Source: Roseiarcus sp963794655
GTDB taxonomy: Bacteria > Pseudomonadota > Alphaproteobacteria > Rhizobiales > Beijerinckiaceae
Direction: 5' to 3'
Length of the DNA: 64,000 bases
NCBI GenBank assembly: GCA_963794655.1
Contig: CAWCEV010000006.1
Location: 1,736,001-1,800,000, forward strand
This document shows, piece after piece, positions 35,226-43,438 of the stretch (position 1 is its first letter; each line of letters opens with the position of its first letter). The translations under genes and the position numbers were made by a program. Below the pieces are notes generated by a model. The model saw only the letters and a program-made list of their open reading frames with translations. It searched no databases and was not told where the DNA came from.

Positions 35226-36206
35226 GTGCGGCGCAGCCGCCGGAAACGCAAATCTCCAAGCAGGACAAACGATCCCCTGACTACGCTTGTCATCAGTCAC
35301 CCGGCCTGCCTGGCGCATGAGATGGGCGAGGGCCATCCCGAGCGGCCCGATCGGTTGCGCGCGATCGAGCGTGCGCTCGAGAGCGAGGCCTATCAGATGC
35401 TGGCGCGCGACCTCGCCCCGTGCGCCGACCTTGCTGCGATCGCCCGCGTCCACCCAAGGGACTACATCGAAGCGATCCGCGCCGCGACGCCGAAACAGGG
35501 CATTACGGCGGTCGACCAGGATACCTCGATGTCGCCGGGCAGCTATGAGGCCGCCCTGCGATCAGCCGGCGGCGCGATCTTTGCGGTCGACGAAGTGATG
35601 AGCGGGAGGGTTCGCAACGCCTTCGTCGCCACCCGCCCCCCGGGCCATCACGCCGAAGTCGCAAACCCGATGGGCTTCTGTTTCTTCAACAATGCGGCGA
35701 TCGCAGCGCGCCACGCCCAGGCGACGTACGGCGCCGAGCGCGTCGCGATCATCGATTTCGACGTCCATCACGGGAACGGCACCCAGCATATCTTCTGGGA
35801 CGATCGGACCGTAACCTATGCTTCGACTCACGAGATGCCGCTCTATCCCGGGACGGGCGCGGTTGGCGAGCGGGGAGAGCACGATCAGATCGTCAACGCG
35901 CCGCTCAGGGCCGGCAACTCGGGCGAAACCTTTCGCGAGGCGATGGAGGTTGTGATCCTGCCCCGCGTCGAGGCGTTCTCGCCCGATCTCATCATTGTCT
36001 CGGCAGGCTTCGACGCCCACCACCGCGATCCCCTCGGCAACCTCAATCTGGTCGAGGCGGACTACGGCTGGGCGACGCGGCGGCTCATGGAAATCGCGCG
36101 CCGGAAATGCCGCGAGCGCGTCGTCTCGGTGCTCGAGGGCGGCTACGATCTTGAGGGGCTCGCGCGGTCGGTCGCCGTGCATGTGACGACCTTGATGGAG
36201 GCGTGA
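35226..36206 (+). CDS. Histone-deacetylase-superfamily (acetoin-utilisation-type) amidohydrolase
   Basis: 326 residues from GTG 35226. Zn-dependent arginase-fold deacylase: RPPGHHAEVANPMGFCFFNN with the His-His pair, IIDFDVHHGNGTQHIFW and SAGFDAHHRDPLG giving the Asp/His/Asp zinc ligands, then LEGGYDLEGLARS. Bacterial members act on acetylpolyamines or small amides. The start is uncertain: no ATG is available, and family N-termini (TTLVISHPACL) correspond to a CTG at 35277 preceded by AGGA. A GTG at 35184 would overlap the divergent gene. Confidence 0.88.
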   Translation: MRRSRRKRKSPSRTNDPLTTLVISHPACLAHEMGEGHPERPDRLRAIERALESEAYQMLARDLAPCADLAAIARVHPRDYIEAIRAATPKQGITAVDQDTSMSPGSYEAALRSAGGAIFAVDEVMSGRVRNAFVATRPPGHHAEVANPMGFCFFNNAAIAARHAQATYGAERVAIIDFDVHHGNGTQHIFWDDRTVTYASTHEMPLYPGTGAVGERGEHDQIVNAPLRAGNSGETFREAMEVVILPRVEAFSPDLIIVSAGFDAHHRDPLGNLNLVEADYGWATRRLMEIARRKCRERVVSVLEGGYDLEGLARSVAVHVTTLMEA

Positions 36207-36213
36207 CCGCCGG

Positions 36214-36297
36214 GCGCAACAAGATCCAAATCGAGCGCAACACAATCAAAGCCGGCCGCAACAAAATCAAAGCCCAGCGCAACAAAATCCAAATTTG
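36214..36297. repeat. Four-unit 21-bp tandem array
   Basis: Units 36214-36234, 36235-36255, 36256-36276 and 36277-36297 with consensus GCGCAACAAAATCAAAGCC plus two bases. Starts eight bases after the deacetylase stop. Read on the minus strand the unit is CTTTGATTTTGTTGCG..., close in pattern to the array at 18736-18843. Confidence 0.8.
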
Positions 36298-36419
36298 ATT
36301 ATCTTATTTTTCAATGACTTAAGCCCGAATCGAATGGATTTTTCCCTCCGCGCTCCATCGGCCTCAGGCCTCCCCTCGAGATGGGGGGCCGCTCCCGACA
36401 ACAGAGAAGCATAGCGCCG

Positions 36420-36436
36420 ATTTCTGATTTTCGCAA
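36420..36436 (-). repeat. Short dispersed motif, copy 2
   Basis: TTGCGAAAATCAGAAAT on the minus strand; 16 of 17 bases match the copy at 18546-18562. Confidence 0.5.
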
Positions 36437-36592
36437 GCAATTTTTGACTCGCGCTCCGGAGTCCGGAGCGGCGGCCGGTGCCCAATTCAGCGATCTTCGT
36501 AAGGAGGACGAAAGACAGTACCAAGCCAGGCAACGGTGCGAAACGTTTTGAGTTCCGGCTCTATAGCATGGCGCTTTTAGACGTCGCCGTTG

Positions 36593-36694
36593 CCGTCATC
36601 GCGAGGAGCCCAAAGGGCGACGTGGCGATCCAGGGGTCGCCGAGCGCCCTACGATCCCTGGATCGCCGCGTCGCTTCGCTCCTCGCGATGACGG
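36593..36694. repeat. REP/BIME-like inverted repeat
   Basis: Arms of about 40 bases: CCGTCATCGCGAGGAGC at the left end is repeated inverted as GCTCCTCGCGATGACGG at the right end, and GGCGATCCAGGG pairs with CCCTGGATCGCC nearer the middle. The type (cgtcatcgcgaggagc ... gcgatccagg) is familiar from intergenic regions of many Hyphomicrobiales. Confidence 0.8.
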
Positions 36695-36716
36695 GTCCGT
36701 CCGAACGCGCCACGCT

Positions 36717-37994
36717 CTAAAGTCCCGGCTGATACTCCCGCTCCGCCGGCTGGAACTCTCCGACCCGCTCGTAGGCGGCGGCTTTTTTCCATTCCAGGAC
36801 TTGATCCTTGCCGATCAGTTTGTCCTTAACGCCGCGCATGATGATGTACGGCCTCAAGATCGGGTTCGAAATTCGATAGCGGAGGCGGAACGATTCTCCC
36901 ACCCGATGCAGAACGCGGCCTCGACCCGGTTCGCTTAGCTCCTTCAAATGACGCGCATAGTGGAACGCGTCAAACTCCTTGCCGGCGATCCGGGCGAGCG
37001 GCAGTCTGACCGCCGCGGTCGTGAAAAAGCGTAACTCATCGACCTCGGCCAGCGCGCACGCAAGCAACACTTCCTTATAGATGTGGCCCGGGCGCGCGCT
37101 TTGCACTGCGTCGTTGTACAGCGCCTTGATCGATTGCTGCCATTGATCGAGCGACCGGTTCATTCCCTGCTCGACATGCGAGGAAAAGATCGTCTTGCGG
37201 CCCGTCGCCAGCGCCGCGCGGCAGGTATAGATGCATAGCAAGTGAGCGATATACGGCACGCCTTGCGAGAACAGCACCAGGTCCTCGCGCGCCGCGTCGT
37301 CGATCCCCATCGTCAATCGGGCGAGGCCCTTGTCGATGATGGTCCTGATCTCGTCATCGGACATTCTCGGCATCGGGATCTGGACCAGCGCCCGTTCGAT
37401 CGACTGGTGCTCGCGTATCAGCTCGTTGACCGAGTTGGCGACGCCGATAAGCAGAAGGGTCGCGTTGACGGAATTGTCGGAGAGAGCCTTAATCGTGTCG
37501 GCCATCGCGGTAATGACTTCGGTGCTCTTGATCCGATCGAACTCATCGAAAATGACGATGAGGGACGCCATCGTGGACAAGTCCTGGAGCGCTCGCCGCA
37601 CGCTGTCTGGGGTCAAAGCATCATACGTCGGCGCCACGAGCGGAGCTGGCTGTCGGATCGGAAATCCGAGCTGGGGCTGACGCTTCGACGCCTCGATGTC
37701 CTTGAGCGCCTTAGCCCATAACGACGAATAGCTATCCGATATGTCGCAATTGGTCCGGGAGATCACGAACGACAGGCGGTTTGCGAGAAACGCGGAGATC
37801 ATGTTCGACAGCGAGGTCTTGCCGACTCCGCGCTCGCCGTAAAGGATCGCGTGGCAACCGCGCTGAGATATGGCGTCGATGATCTTTTCGACCTGCTCAG
37901 ACCGACCGGCGAACAGGTCCTTTTCATTGATCGGAGCGCCGGGGGTGAAGATCGATCCGGTCTGGAACGACAGCCCCTGAAGGTCTGGCGGCAT
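36717..37994 (-). CDS. Stand-alone AAA (ORC1/Cdc6-like) ATPase
   Basis: 425 residues. Walker A GERGVGKTS at 53-61, Walker B LIVIFDEFD with D150/E151, a sensor-like LLLIGVANSVNELI, and IPMPRMSDDEIRTIIDKGLARL as in Orc1-like lids; the C-terminal third (HIYKEVLLACALAEVDELRFF ... HRVGESFRLRYRISNPIL) looks like a winged-helix region. Such ATPases occur in plasmid, defence or mobile contexts, usually with a partner; none is adjacent here. It is AT-richer than its neighbours and flanked by repeats and an 8-bp palindrome, which suggests acquisition. Role unknown. Confidence 0.8.
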   Translation of the reverse strand: MPPDLQGLSFQTGSIFTPGAPINEKDLFAGRSEQVEKIIDAISQRGCHAILYGERGVGKTSLSNMISAFLANRLSFVISRTNCDISDSYSSLWAKALKDIEASKRQPQLGFPIRQPAPLVAPTYDALTPDSVRRALQDLSTMASLIVIFDEFDRIKSTEVITAMADTIKALSDNSVNATLLLIGVANSVNELIREHQSIERALVQIPMPRMSDDEIRTIIDKGLARLTMGIDDAAREDLVLFSQGVPYIAHLLCIYTCRAALATGRKTIFSSHVEQGMNRSLDQWQQSIKALYNDAVQSARPGHIYKEVLLACALAEVDELRFFTTAAVRLPLARIAGKEFDAFHYARHLKELSEPGRGRVLHRVGESFRLRYRISNPILRPYIIMRGVKDKLIGKDQVLEWKKAAAYERVGEFQPAEREYQPGL

Positions 37995-38075
37995 AGGAAT
38001 TCTCACTCCGAAAGCGCTATCCCTATCACACGGAAAGAGTCAGGACCTTAACAAGCACCACGCTTCCACGTTAAC

Positions 38076-38095
38076 GAGCGACGGACCCGTCGCTC
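38076..38095. promoter_or_regulatory. Perfect palindrome upstream of the AAA ATPase gene
   Basis: GAGCGACGGACCCGTCGCTC, 8-bp arms around GACC. It lies 82 bp before the ATPase start and 151 bp past the RibBX stop, so it can be an operator for the first or a terminator stem for the second. Confidence 0.4.
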
Positions 38096-38246
38096 ATTCT
38101 CGTCGTTTGCGCATTTTACTTGATCGTTGGAGCACCACCCAATCTATGAATAGGCCCGTTCAAGGTCCGCTGTCCACCCAAATCAGGTTTGCTGCGGCCG
38201 TCGACTGATTTTCGCCGAGCCGGACCTGCGCTTCGTGGCGGCAGGG

Positions 38247-39539
38247 TTAACCTTCGATCGGCTCGACCGCCGCGATTTCGATGCCGAAGCCGGAAAGACC
38301 GACGTAGGTGCGCGGATTGTCTGTGCGCAGCCGGATCGAGGTGACGCCGAGGTCGCGCAGGATCTGGGCGCCGAGGCCGATCTCGCGCCACTGGGTCGCG
38401 CGGGCGTCGTCGGAAGCGGTTGCGTGCGCCCCGCTCAGGTTCGCCGGCACCCCGGCCGTCCCCTCGCGTAGGTAGACGAGCGCGCCGCGCCCCTCCGCCT
38501 TGAACCGGCTCAGCACCTTCGGGATTGGCCCGCCGCCAAAAATGTCGGTGAGGATGTCGGCGCGGTGTAACCGCGCCGGCAGGTTGCGCCCGTCGCCGAT
38601 ATCGCCGTGCACGAAGGCGAAGTGCAACACCGGGTCGAAGGGCGTGCGATAGGCGTAGCCCTGGAGCTCACCGATCGGGGTGTTGATCGGAAAGCAGGCG
38701 ACCCGCTCGACCAGCTTCTCGCGCGCCTGCCGATAGGCGATGAGATCGGCGACCGAGATCCGCTTGAGCTTGTGACGGTCGGCGAAGGCCTCGATCTGCG
38801 GCCCGACCATTACGGTGCCATCGTCATTGGCGAGTTCGCAGATGACGGCGACCGGCGTCAGGCCGGCGAGCTTGCACAGGTCGACCGCCGCTTCGGTGTG
38901 ACCGGAGCGCATCAGCACGCCCCCGGCCTTGGCGACGAGCGGGAAGACGTGGCCCGGGCGGACGAAATCGCTCGCTCCCATGTTCCGATTGGCGAGCGCG
39001 CGCACGGTGTTGCAGCGCTGTTCGGCCGATATGCCGGTGGTCAGTCCGTGGCGAACGTCGACCGATACGGTGAACGCCGTGCCGAGCGGCGCGTCGTTGA
39101 TCGCCACCATCGGGTTCAGGTTCAGGCGCTTCGCGTCGTCCCCGGTCAGCGGCGCGCAGACGATGCCGCAGCAGTTGCGGATGATGAAAGCCATCTTCTC
39201 GGTGGTGCAGAGCGAAGCGGCGACGACGAGGTCGCCCTCGTTTTCGCGGTCGTCATCATCGGTCACGACGACAATTTCGCCATGGGCGAAAGCCTGGATG
39301 GCGTCGGCAACGGGATTTAGCATGTCTGCCCCAATCTGCGCCGGCGCGCCGGAGCTTAGAAAATCGTTTGGCGTCACCGCGCCCTGAGTCTCGGCGACGA
39401 TTCGCTCGGCGGTCTCGCGCGAGAGCCACGAGCCGTGCTCGCGGCAGATCAGCGTCACTGCGCCCGGCGTGACGCCGATGCGGCGGGCGAAATCCGCTCG
39501 CGTCATGCCGTTCCGCTTAAGCCAGTCGCCGAGCTTCAT
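38247..39539 (-). CDS. ribB: HTH-RibB-RibA-like hybrid (RibBX) 3,4-dihydroxy-2-butanone 4-phosphate synthase
   Basis: 430 residues. Residues 1-60 form a Cro/YdaS-like helix-turn-helix (MTRADFARRIGVTPGAVTLI). Residues ~75-285 are RibB, making the four-carbon riboflavin precursor from ribulose 5-phosphate: DDDDRENEGDLVVAA, TGISAEQR and RSGHTEAAVDLCKLAG are present. The C-terminal ~145 residues resemble GTP cyclohydrolase II but lack its zinc cysteines (VHGDIGDGRNLPARLHRADI in place of the Cys-rich loop), so it is probably inactive, as described for RibBX hybrids. A DNA-binding N-terminus on this enzyme is unusual. No FMN riboswitch is seen in the 64-bp upstream spacer. Confidence 0.85.
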   Translation of the reverse strand: MKLGDWLKRNGMTRADFARRIGVTPGAVTLICREHGSWLSRETAERIVAETQGAVTPNDFLSSGAPAQIGADMLNPVADAIQAFAHGEIVVVTDDDDRENEGDLVVAASLCTTEKMAFIIRNCCGIVCAPLTGDDAKRLNLNPMVAINDAPLGTAFTVSVDVRHGLTTGISAEQRCNTVRALANRNMGASDFVRPGHVFPLVAKAGGVLMRSGHTEAAVDLCKLAGLTPVAVICELANDDGTVMVGPQIEAFADRHKLKRISVADLIAYRQAREKLVERVACFPINTPIGELQGYAYRTPFDPVLHFAFVHGDIGDGRNLPARLHRADILTDIFGGGPIPKVLSRFKAEGRGALVYLREGTAGVPANLSGAHATASDDARATQWREIGLGAQILRDLGVTSIRLRTDNPRTYVGLSGFGIEIAAVEPIEG

Positions 39540-39603
39540 GGCGGCTAGATAATCGCGGGCCGTCTTTTTCGCAACTCAAGAATTGGCAGCGGTTGAGTAA
39601 AGC

Positions 39604-40599
39604 TCAATCGACCCGAACGAGCATCTTGCCAAAATTCTTGCCGTGTAGAAGGTCGACCAGCGCCTGCGGCGCGTTTTCGAGCCCTTCGTGGATGGTCTCG
39701 CGCCAGGTCAGCGTCCCGGCGACCGCGAGAGAAACGAGTTCCCCTATCGCCTGCGGCCACAGATCCAAATGGTCGGAGACAATGAAGCCTTCCATCTTGA
39801 ACCGCTTCACAAGGAAAATGCGCATGTCGGGCAGCGTTGTCGGCGCCGCCTCGTAGGAGGCGATGAGCCCGCAAATCGCCACGCGCGAGAAATCATTGAG
39901 CTGCCGCAACGCTTGCTGGAACGGCTCGCCGCCCACATTCTCGAACAGGCCATCGATCCCGTTGAAGAGCGCGTCCTTCAAGTCCTCGGCGAAGCGCAGC
40001 GACGAGTGGTCGACGCATGCGTCATAGCCGAGCTCTCTGACCGCGTAAGCGCATTTCACTGCGCCACCCGCGATTCCGACTACGCGTGCGCCGGCGAGCT
40101 TGGCGAGCTGGCCGACGACCGAGCCGACTGCGCCGGTCGCCGCGGAGACGAGCACCGTCTCGTTCTTCTCCGGCGCGATGATCCTGTTGAGGCCGTACCA
40201 GGCGGTGACGCCCGGCATGCCGAGCGCGCCGAGATAGGCCTGGATTGGAACCGCCTTGGCGTCGACGACGCGCAAATCGCCGCCGTTGCTCAGCGAATAG
40301 CGCTGCCAGCCGCCCATCCCGACGACTGTGTCGCCGGTCTTGAAGCGCGGGTTGTTCGAGGCTTCGACGACGCCGGTCGCGCGCCCGCCCATCACCGCGC
40401 CGACCTCCTGCGGCTTTGCGTAAGATTTCGCGTCGCTGAGACGCCCGCGCATGTAGGGGTCGATCGAAAGGAAGGTGTGACGCACCAGAACCTCGCCCGG
40501 CCCAGGGGTGGGAACCGGGGTCTCGACGATGCGGAAATTGGCGGGCGAGACCTTGTCAGCCGGACGGTGGTCGAGAACGATCTGTGTATTGGTCGGCAT
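39604..40599 (-). CDS. NADP-dependent medium-chain oxidoreductase (CurA/leukotriene-dehydrogenase type)
   Basis: 331 residues, zinc-free MDR enzyme reducing activated C=C bonds. N-terminal PGEVLVRHTFLSIDPYMRGRLSD is the family hallmark; GALGMPGVTAWYGL, nucleotide loop SAATGAVGSVVGQLAKLAG, then FENVGGEPFQQALRQL and RETIHEGLENAPQALVDLLHGKNFGKMLV. Start ATG 40599 gives MPTNTQIVL; GAGGAGACG lies upstream. Cytosolic; physiological substrate unknown. Divergent from the methyltransferase gene. Confidence 0.9.
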   Translation of the reverse strand: MPTNTQIVLDHRPADKVSPANFRIVETPVPTPGPGEVLVRHTFLSIDPYMRGRLSDAKSYAKPQEVGAVMGGRATGVVEASNNPRFKTGDTVVGMGGWQRYSLSNGGDLRVVDAKAVPIQAYLGALGMPGVTAWYGLNRIIAPEKNETVLVSAATGAVGSVVGQLAKLAGARVVGIAGGAVKCAYAVRELGYDACVDHSSLRFAEDLKDALFNGIDGLFENVGGEPFQQALRQLNDFSRVAICGLIASYEAAPTTLPDMRIFLVKRFKMEGFIVSDHLDLWPQAIGELVSLAVAGTLTWRETIHEGLENAPQALVDLLHGKNFGKMLVRVD

Positions 40600-40752
40600 G
40601 GGCGTCTCCTCACGATTTGTAAGGAGGAGCCTAGGGCGGGGACTTAACAATGTGCAACCGCATGCGCTTATCGACGCCCACCGGTCGAAACAGCGGGAGC
40701 GAAGGCTGATATGCTCGTCATGCGAGCTTCGAATTGACCACAGGTGATAGCA

Positions 40753-41565
40753 GTGCAGGAAGCCGACAAGCTGTTCGCGGGCTCGATTCCGGAAAACTAC
40801 GACCGCTACATGGCGCCGTTGATTTTCGAGCCGTTCGCCGCAGATCTCGCGCAGCGAGCCGCGTCGATTTCACCAAGCGCCGTTTTGGAAACAGCGGCTG
40901 GCACCGGAGTCGTCACCCGCGCTTTGGCGCCGAAACTGTCGCCCGGCGCGAGCTATGTCGTGACGGACCTCAACCAGCCGATGCTCGACTACGCCGCCTC
41001 GCGACAGGCTCCCGACGGTCGCATCGGATGGCTCCAGGCGGACGCTCTGGCGCTACCATTTGAAGATACGGCGTTCGATCTCGTTTGCTGCCAGTTCGGG
41101 GCAATGTTCTTCCCCGACCGCGTGTCGGGTTACCGGGAAGCGAAGCGAGTCCTGAAGCCCGGAGGACATTTCTTGTTCAGCGTATGGGACCGTATCGAGG
41201 AGAATGAATTTGCCGATGATGTGACGAACGCTCTCGCGGAGATTTTTCCGGATGATCCGCCGCGCTTTCTGGCTCGCACGCCGCACGGCTACCACGATAT
41301 TGCGCTGATCCGCCGCGAGCTTGAGGACGCGGGTTTCTCCCATGTGGCGATCGAGACGAGAGCCGAACAAAGCCGGGCGTTCTCGCCGCGCCTCCCGGCT
41401 GTCGCATATTGTCAGGGCACAGTTCTGCGCAACGAAATTGAAGCCAGAAGCGCTGGAAGTCTCGAAGCCGCAACCGAGCACGTCGCATCCGTGATTGCAG
41501 CTAAACATGGAAGCGGAGAGGTTGTGGCCAAGATACAGGCGCACGTCATCGTAGCGGTAGTTTGA
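40753..41565 (+). CDS. Class I SAM-dependent methyltransferase
   Basis: 270 residues from GTG 40753 (AGGTGA five bases before; GTG 40744 is an alternative). SAM motif AVLETAAGTGVVTRAL, acidic end of strand 2 VVTDLNQPMLDYA, WLQADALALPFED, then REAKRVLKPGGHFLFSVWD as in UbiE/type-11 methyltransferases. N-terminal FAGSIPENYDRYMAPLIFEPFA fits small-molecule methylases. Acceptor unknown. It converges on the phytochelatin-synthase-like gene. Confidence 0.85.
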   Translation: MQEADKLFAGSIPENYDRYMAPLIFEPFAADLAQRAASISPSAVLETAAGTGVVTRALAPKLSPGASYVVTDLNQPMLDYAASRQAPDGRIGWLQADALALPFEDTAFDLVCCQFGAMFFPDRVSGYREAKRVLKPGGHFLFSVWDRIEENEFADDVTNALAEIFPDDPPRFLARTPHGYHDIALIRRELEDAGFSHVAIETRAEQSRAFSPRLPAVAYCQGTVLRNEIEARSAGSLEAATEHVASVIAAKHGSGEVVAKIQAHVIVAVV

Positions 41566-41679
41566 CGCGCAATTGACGTCGGCGCTCGGCCGCGTTCCGT
41601 TGGCTGCGGATTCCCGCGGTCTATGCGGCGCCCGGCGCGCCCGGCGTTGCTCTGGGGCTATTGCCCGCAGGCGGTCACG

Positions 41680-42405
41680 CTACTGAACAGTCGCTCCCGT
41701 CACCAGCACGAATCCGCGGCTCTTGTTGTCGTTTGCAGCGTCGGGCGTGTTCATGGCGGCGAAGATGTCGGCCGTCTTCACCCAGACCGGGGGATATTTG
41801 TAGCGCGCGACGTCGAGGATGAGGAAGCGGTCGGCCTTGCCGTCGTAAGCCGCGAGCGGCGAGATATGACCGCCGGTCTCCTCGCCGAGCGCCTTGCGCA
41901 GGTAGTTGACCAGCACGAAGTGACCGGGCTCGCCAAGATAGGCGCTCGCCAGCTTGCGGAATTCGTCGGCCGAACTGTCCGAGGCATGATGGACCTCCGC
42001 CTTGACCGGCACGGTGGCGAGGATGCCGCCGATCTGGTCGAGCGTCATGCCCTGCCGTGCGAGCGTCTCGCGCGGGAGCACAGCGTCTGTTTGTTCGTTG
42101 AGCACGTTGTCCTGGGTGAAGGTGCGGTAGGGAGTGTATTCCGGAACCGCGGGCGCTGGGACATCGAGCGCGTTGAGCACCATCACGATCGAGGCAACGC
42201 CACAATAGGCCTGGGTCTTCTGGGTCAGGAAGTTGCTGGCGAGCGGGAAATAGGCCTCGTGCGCGTCGCTTTCGGCAAAATAGGCCTCGCCGTCATGAGT
42301 GCTGAAGCCGGACAGATTTTGTGGCAGCGGCAGCGTGTCGCCATTCGCGCCGGCGAGCGAGAGCCCCAGGAGGAAGGTCGCGCACGCGATGAGCAGCTTC
42401 GACAT
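41680..42405 (-). CDS. Secreted phytochelatin-synthase-like cysteine peptidase
   Basis: 241 residues. Sec signal LLIACATFLLGLSLAGA, then the papain-like phytochelatin synthase core: catalytic C68 in KTQAYCGVASIVMVLNAL, H180 in TGGHISPLAAYD and D198 in FLILDVARYKYPPVWV. The long Cys-rich C-terminal domain of eukaryotic enzymes is absent, as in bacterial half-molecules such as cyanobacterial NsPCS, which mainly cleave glycine from glutathione. Predicted periplasmic glutathione or glutathione-conjugate peptidase. Confidence 0.85.
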   Translation of the reverse strand: MSKLLIACATFLLGLSLAGANGDTLPLPQNLSGFSTHDGEAYFAESDAHEAYFPLASNFLTQKTQAYCGVASIVMVLNALDVPAPAVPEYTPYRTFTQDNVLNEQTDAVLPRETLARQGMTLDQIGGILATVPVKAEVHHASDSSADEFRKLASAYLGEPGHFVLVNYLRKALGEETGGHISPLAAYDGKADRFLILDVARYKYPPVWVKTADIFAAMNTPDAANDNKSRGFVLVTGATVQ

Positions 42406-42573
42406 GAATCTCACCCGTCGGCCCGATCGGCCAGGCTAAAGCTTGGCTCAACCATGCTCGATCGGCAACCCCTTCAGGTCGCGCCGTGATGTTGATGGTT
42501 CGGCATCCACGCCGGGGGCCGATTGACTTTGAGCGGCCCGGAGTGGATCGAGGGGCAGAGAGAAAGGGCCGGA

Positions 42574-43428
42574 ATGCTTCCTCGGTTGAATTCGCTCTGG
42601 ATCGGCGACCAGCTTGGCTACATCGAGAAACTGACGCTGGCGTCGGGGCTCGCCGTCGGTCACTCATTCACCCTTTATTCCTATACGCCCGGGAAGCTCC
42701 GCGGGGTTCCGGGCGGGGTCGAGGTGCGTGACGCGAATGAAGTGGTTCCGTATCCGGAGCTTGCGCATTATTTTGACGGCGGCTCGGCTGCCCTCGGCAC
42801 GGATTTCTTTCGCTACGCGATGCAGGCGAAGGGGCTGGGCGCCTGGGTCGATCTCGACCTCTATTTCATCCGGCCGATCGACTTCGAGGACGACTATCTG
42901 TTCGGCTGGGAGCACCGGTCCTCGATAAACGGCGCGGTTTTGCGGCTCCCGGCAAATTCCGAAATGGTTCGCGAGCTATGCGAGATCCCGCAGATGAACT
43001 GGCGGCCGCCCTTTTACGGGCCCAGAAAGACCGCCATCTTCTACTGGAGGCGGCTGACCGAGGGCGACCTCCGGCCTGAGAACTACCGCTGGGGCACATT
43101 CGGACCGATGTTCCTGACCTATCTCGCGCGGAAGTACGGAGTGGCGAAACGGGCCAAGCAAAGCTCAGTGTTCTACCCGGTCTCTCATCACAACTGGAAA
43201 TTGCTGTGTGGCCCGCCGGAACTTGTCAAACCGGAACTGACTGAGGAAACGAGGACGGTTCACCTTTGGCGGTCTGTCTTATTCCGGAAAATGGGACCCT
43301 CGCCGCCCGGGGGCTCTTACCTCGAGGCCCTTTGTCACGCTCACGGCCTTAACGTGACGGACCCCATCGGGGACGAAGACCGCGATCGCGTACAGCCCGC
43401 CTCAACCGCGGGTCTCTCTCGGGCCTAG
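42574..43428 (+). CDS. DXD-motif glycosyltransferase-like protein (GT32-type)
   Basis: 284 residues from ATG 42574 (AAAGGGCC upstream; TTG 42523 would add 17 residues). LNSLWIGDQLGYIEKLTLAS, HSFTLYSYTPGKLRGVP, then ALGTDFFRYAMQAKGLGAWVDLDLYFIRPID with the DLD metal/sugar-nucleotide motif typical of OCH1/Lgt5-like sugar transferases. Role in surface glycan or small glycoconjugate synthesis is inferred. No other polysaccharide genes adjoin it. Stops 10 bp from the convergent PBP gene. Confidence 0.75.
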   Translation: MLPRLNSLWIGDQLGYIEKLTLASGLAVGHSFTLYSYTPGKLRGVPGGVEVRDANEVVPYPELAHYFDGGSAALGTDFFRYAMQAKGLGAWVDLDLYFIRPIDFEDDYLFGWEHRSSINGAVLRLPANSEMVRELCEIPQMNWRPPFYGPRKTAIFYWRRLTEGDLRPENYRWGTFGPMFLTYLARKYGVAKRAKQSSVFYPVSHHNWKLLCGPPELVKPELTEETRTVHLWRSVLFRKMGPSPPGGSYLEALCHAHGLNVTDPIGDEDRDRVQPASTAGLSRA

Positions 43429-43438
43429 ATCTTCATCG

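Larger units (their letters stand above)
36207..36716. other. 510-bp spacer carrying three repeat types
   Basis: No credible gene. Contains a four-unit 21-bp tandem array (36214-36297), a minus-strand copy of the TTGCGAAAATCAGAAAT motif (36420-36436), and a REP-like inverted repeat (36593-36694). The 80-codon plus frame over the last element is its translation and not a gene. Confidence 0.7.

Noticed and set aside
36214..36297. CRISPR array
   Set aside because: The 21-bp units are directly adjacent with no unique spacers, and no cas genes are present.
36478..36720. 80-codon plus-strand frame
   Set aside because: Its second half is the translated REP-like palindrome at 36593-36694, a common false gene.
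39540..39603. FMN riboswitch upstream of the riboflavin gene
   Set aside because: The spacer is only 64 bp and lacks the conserved stems; the oxidoreductase gene ends just upstream.
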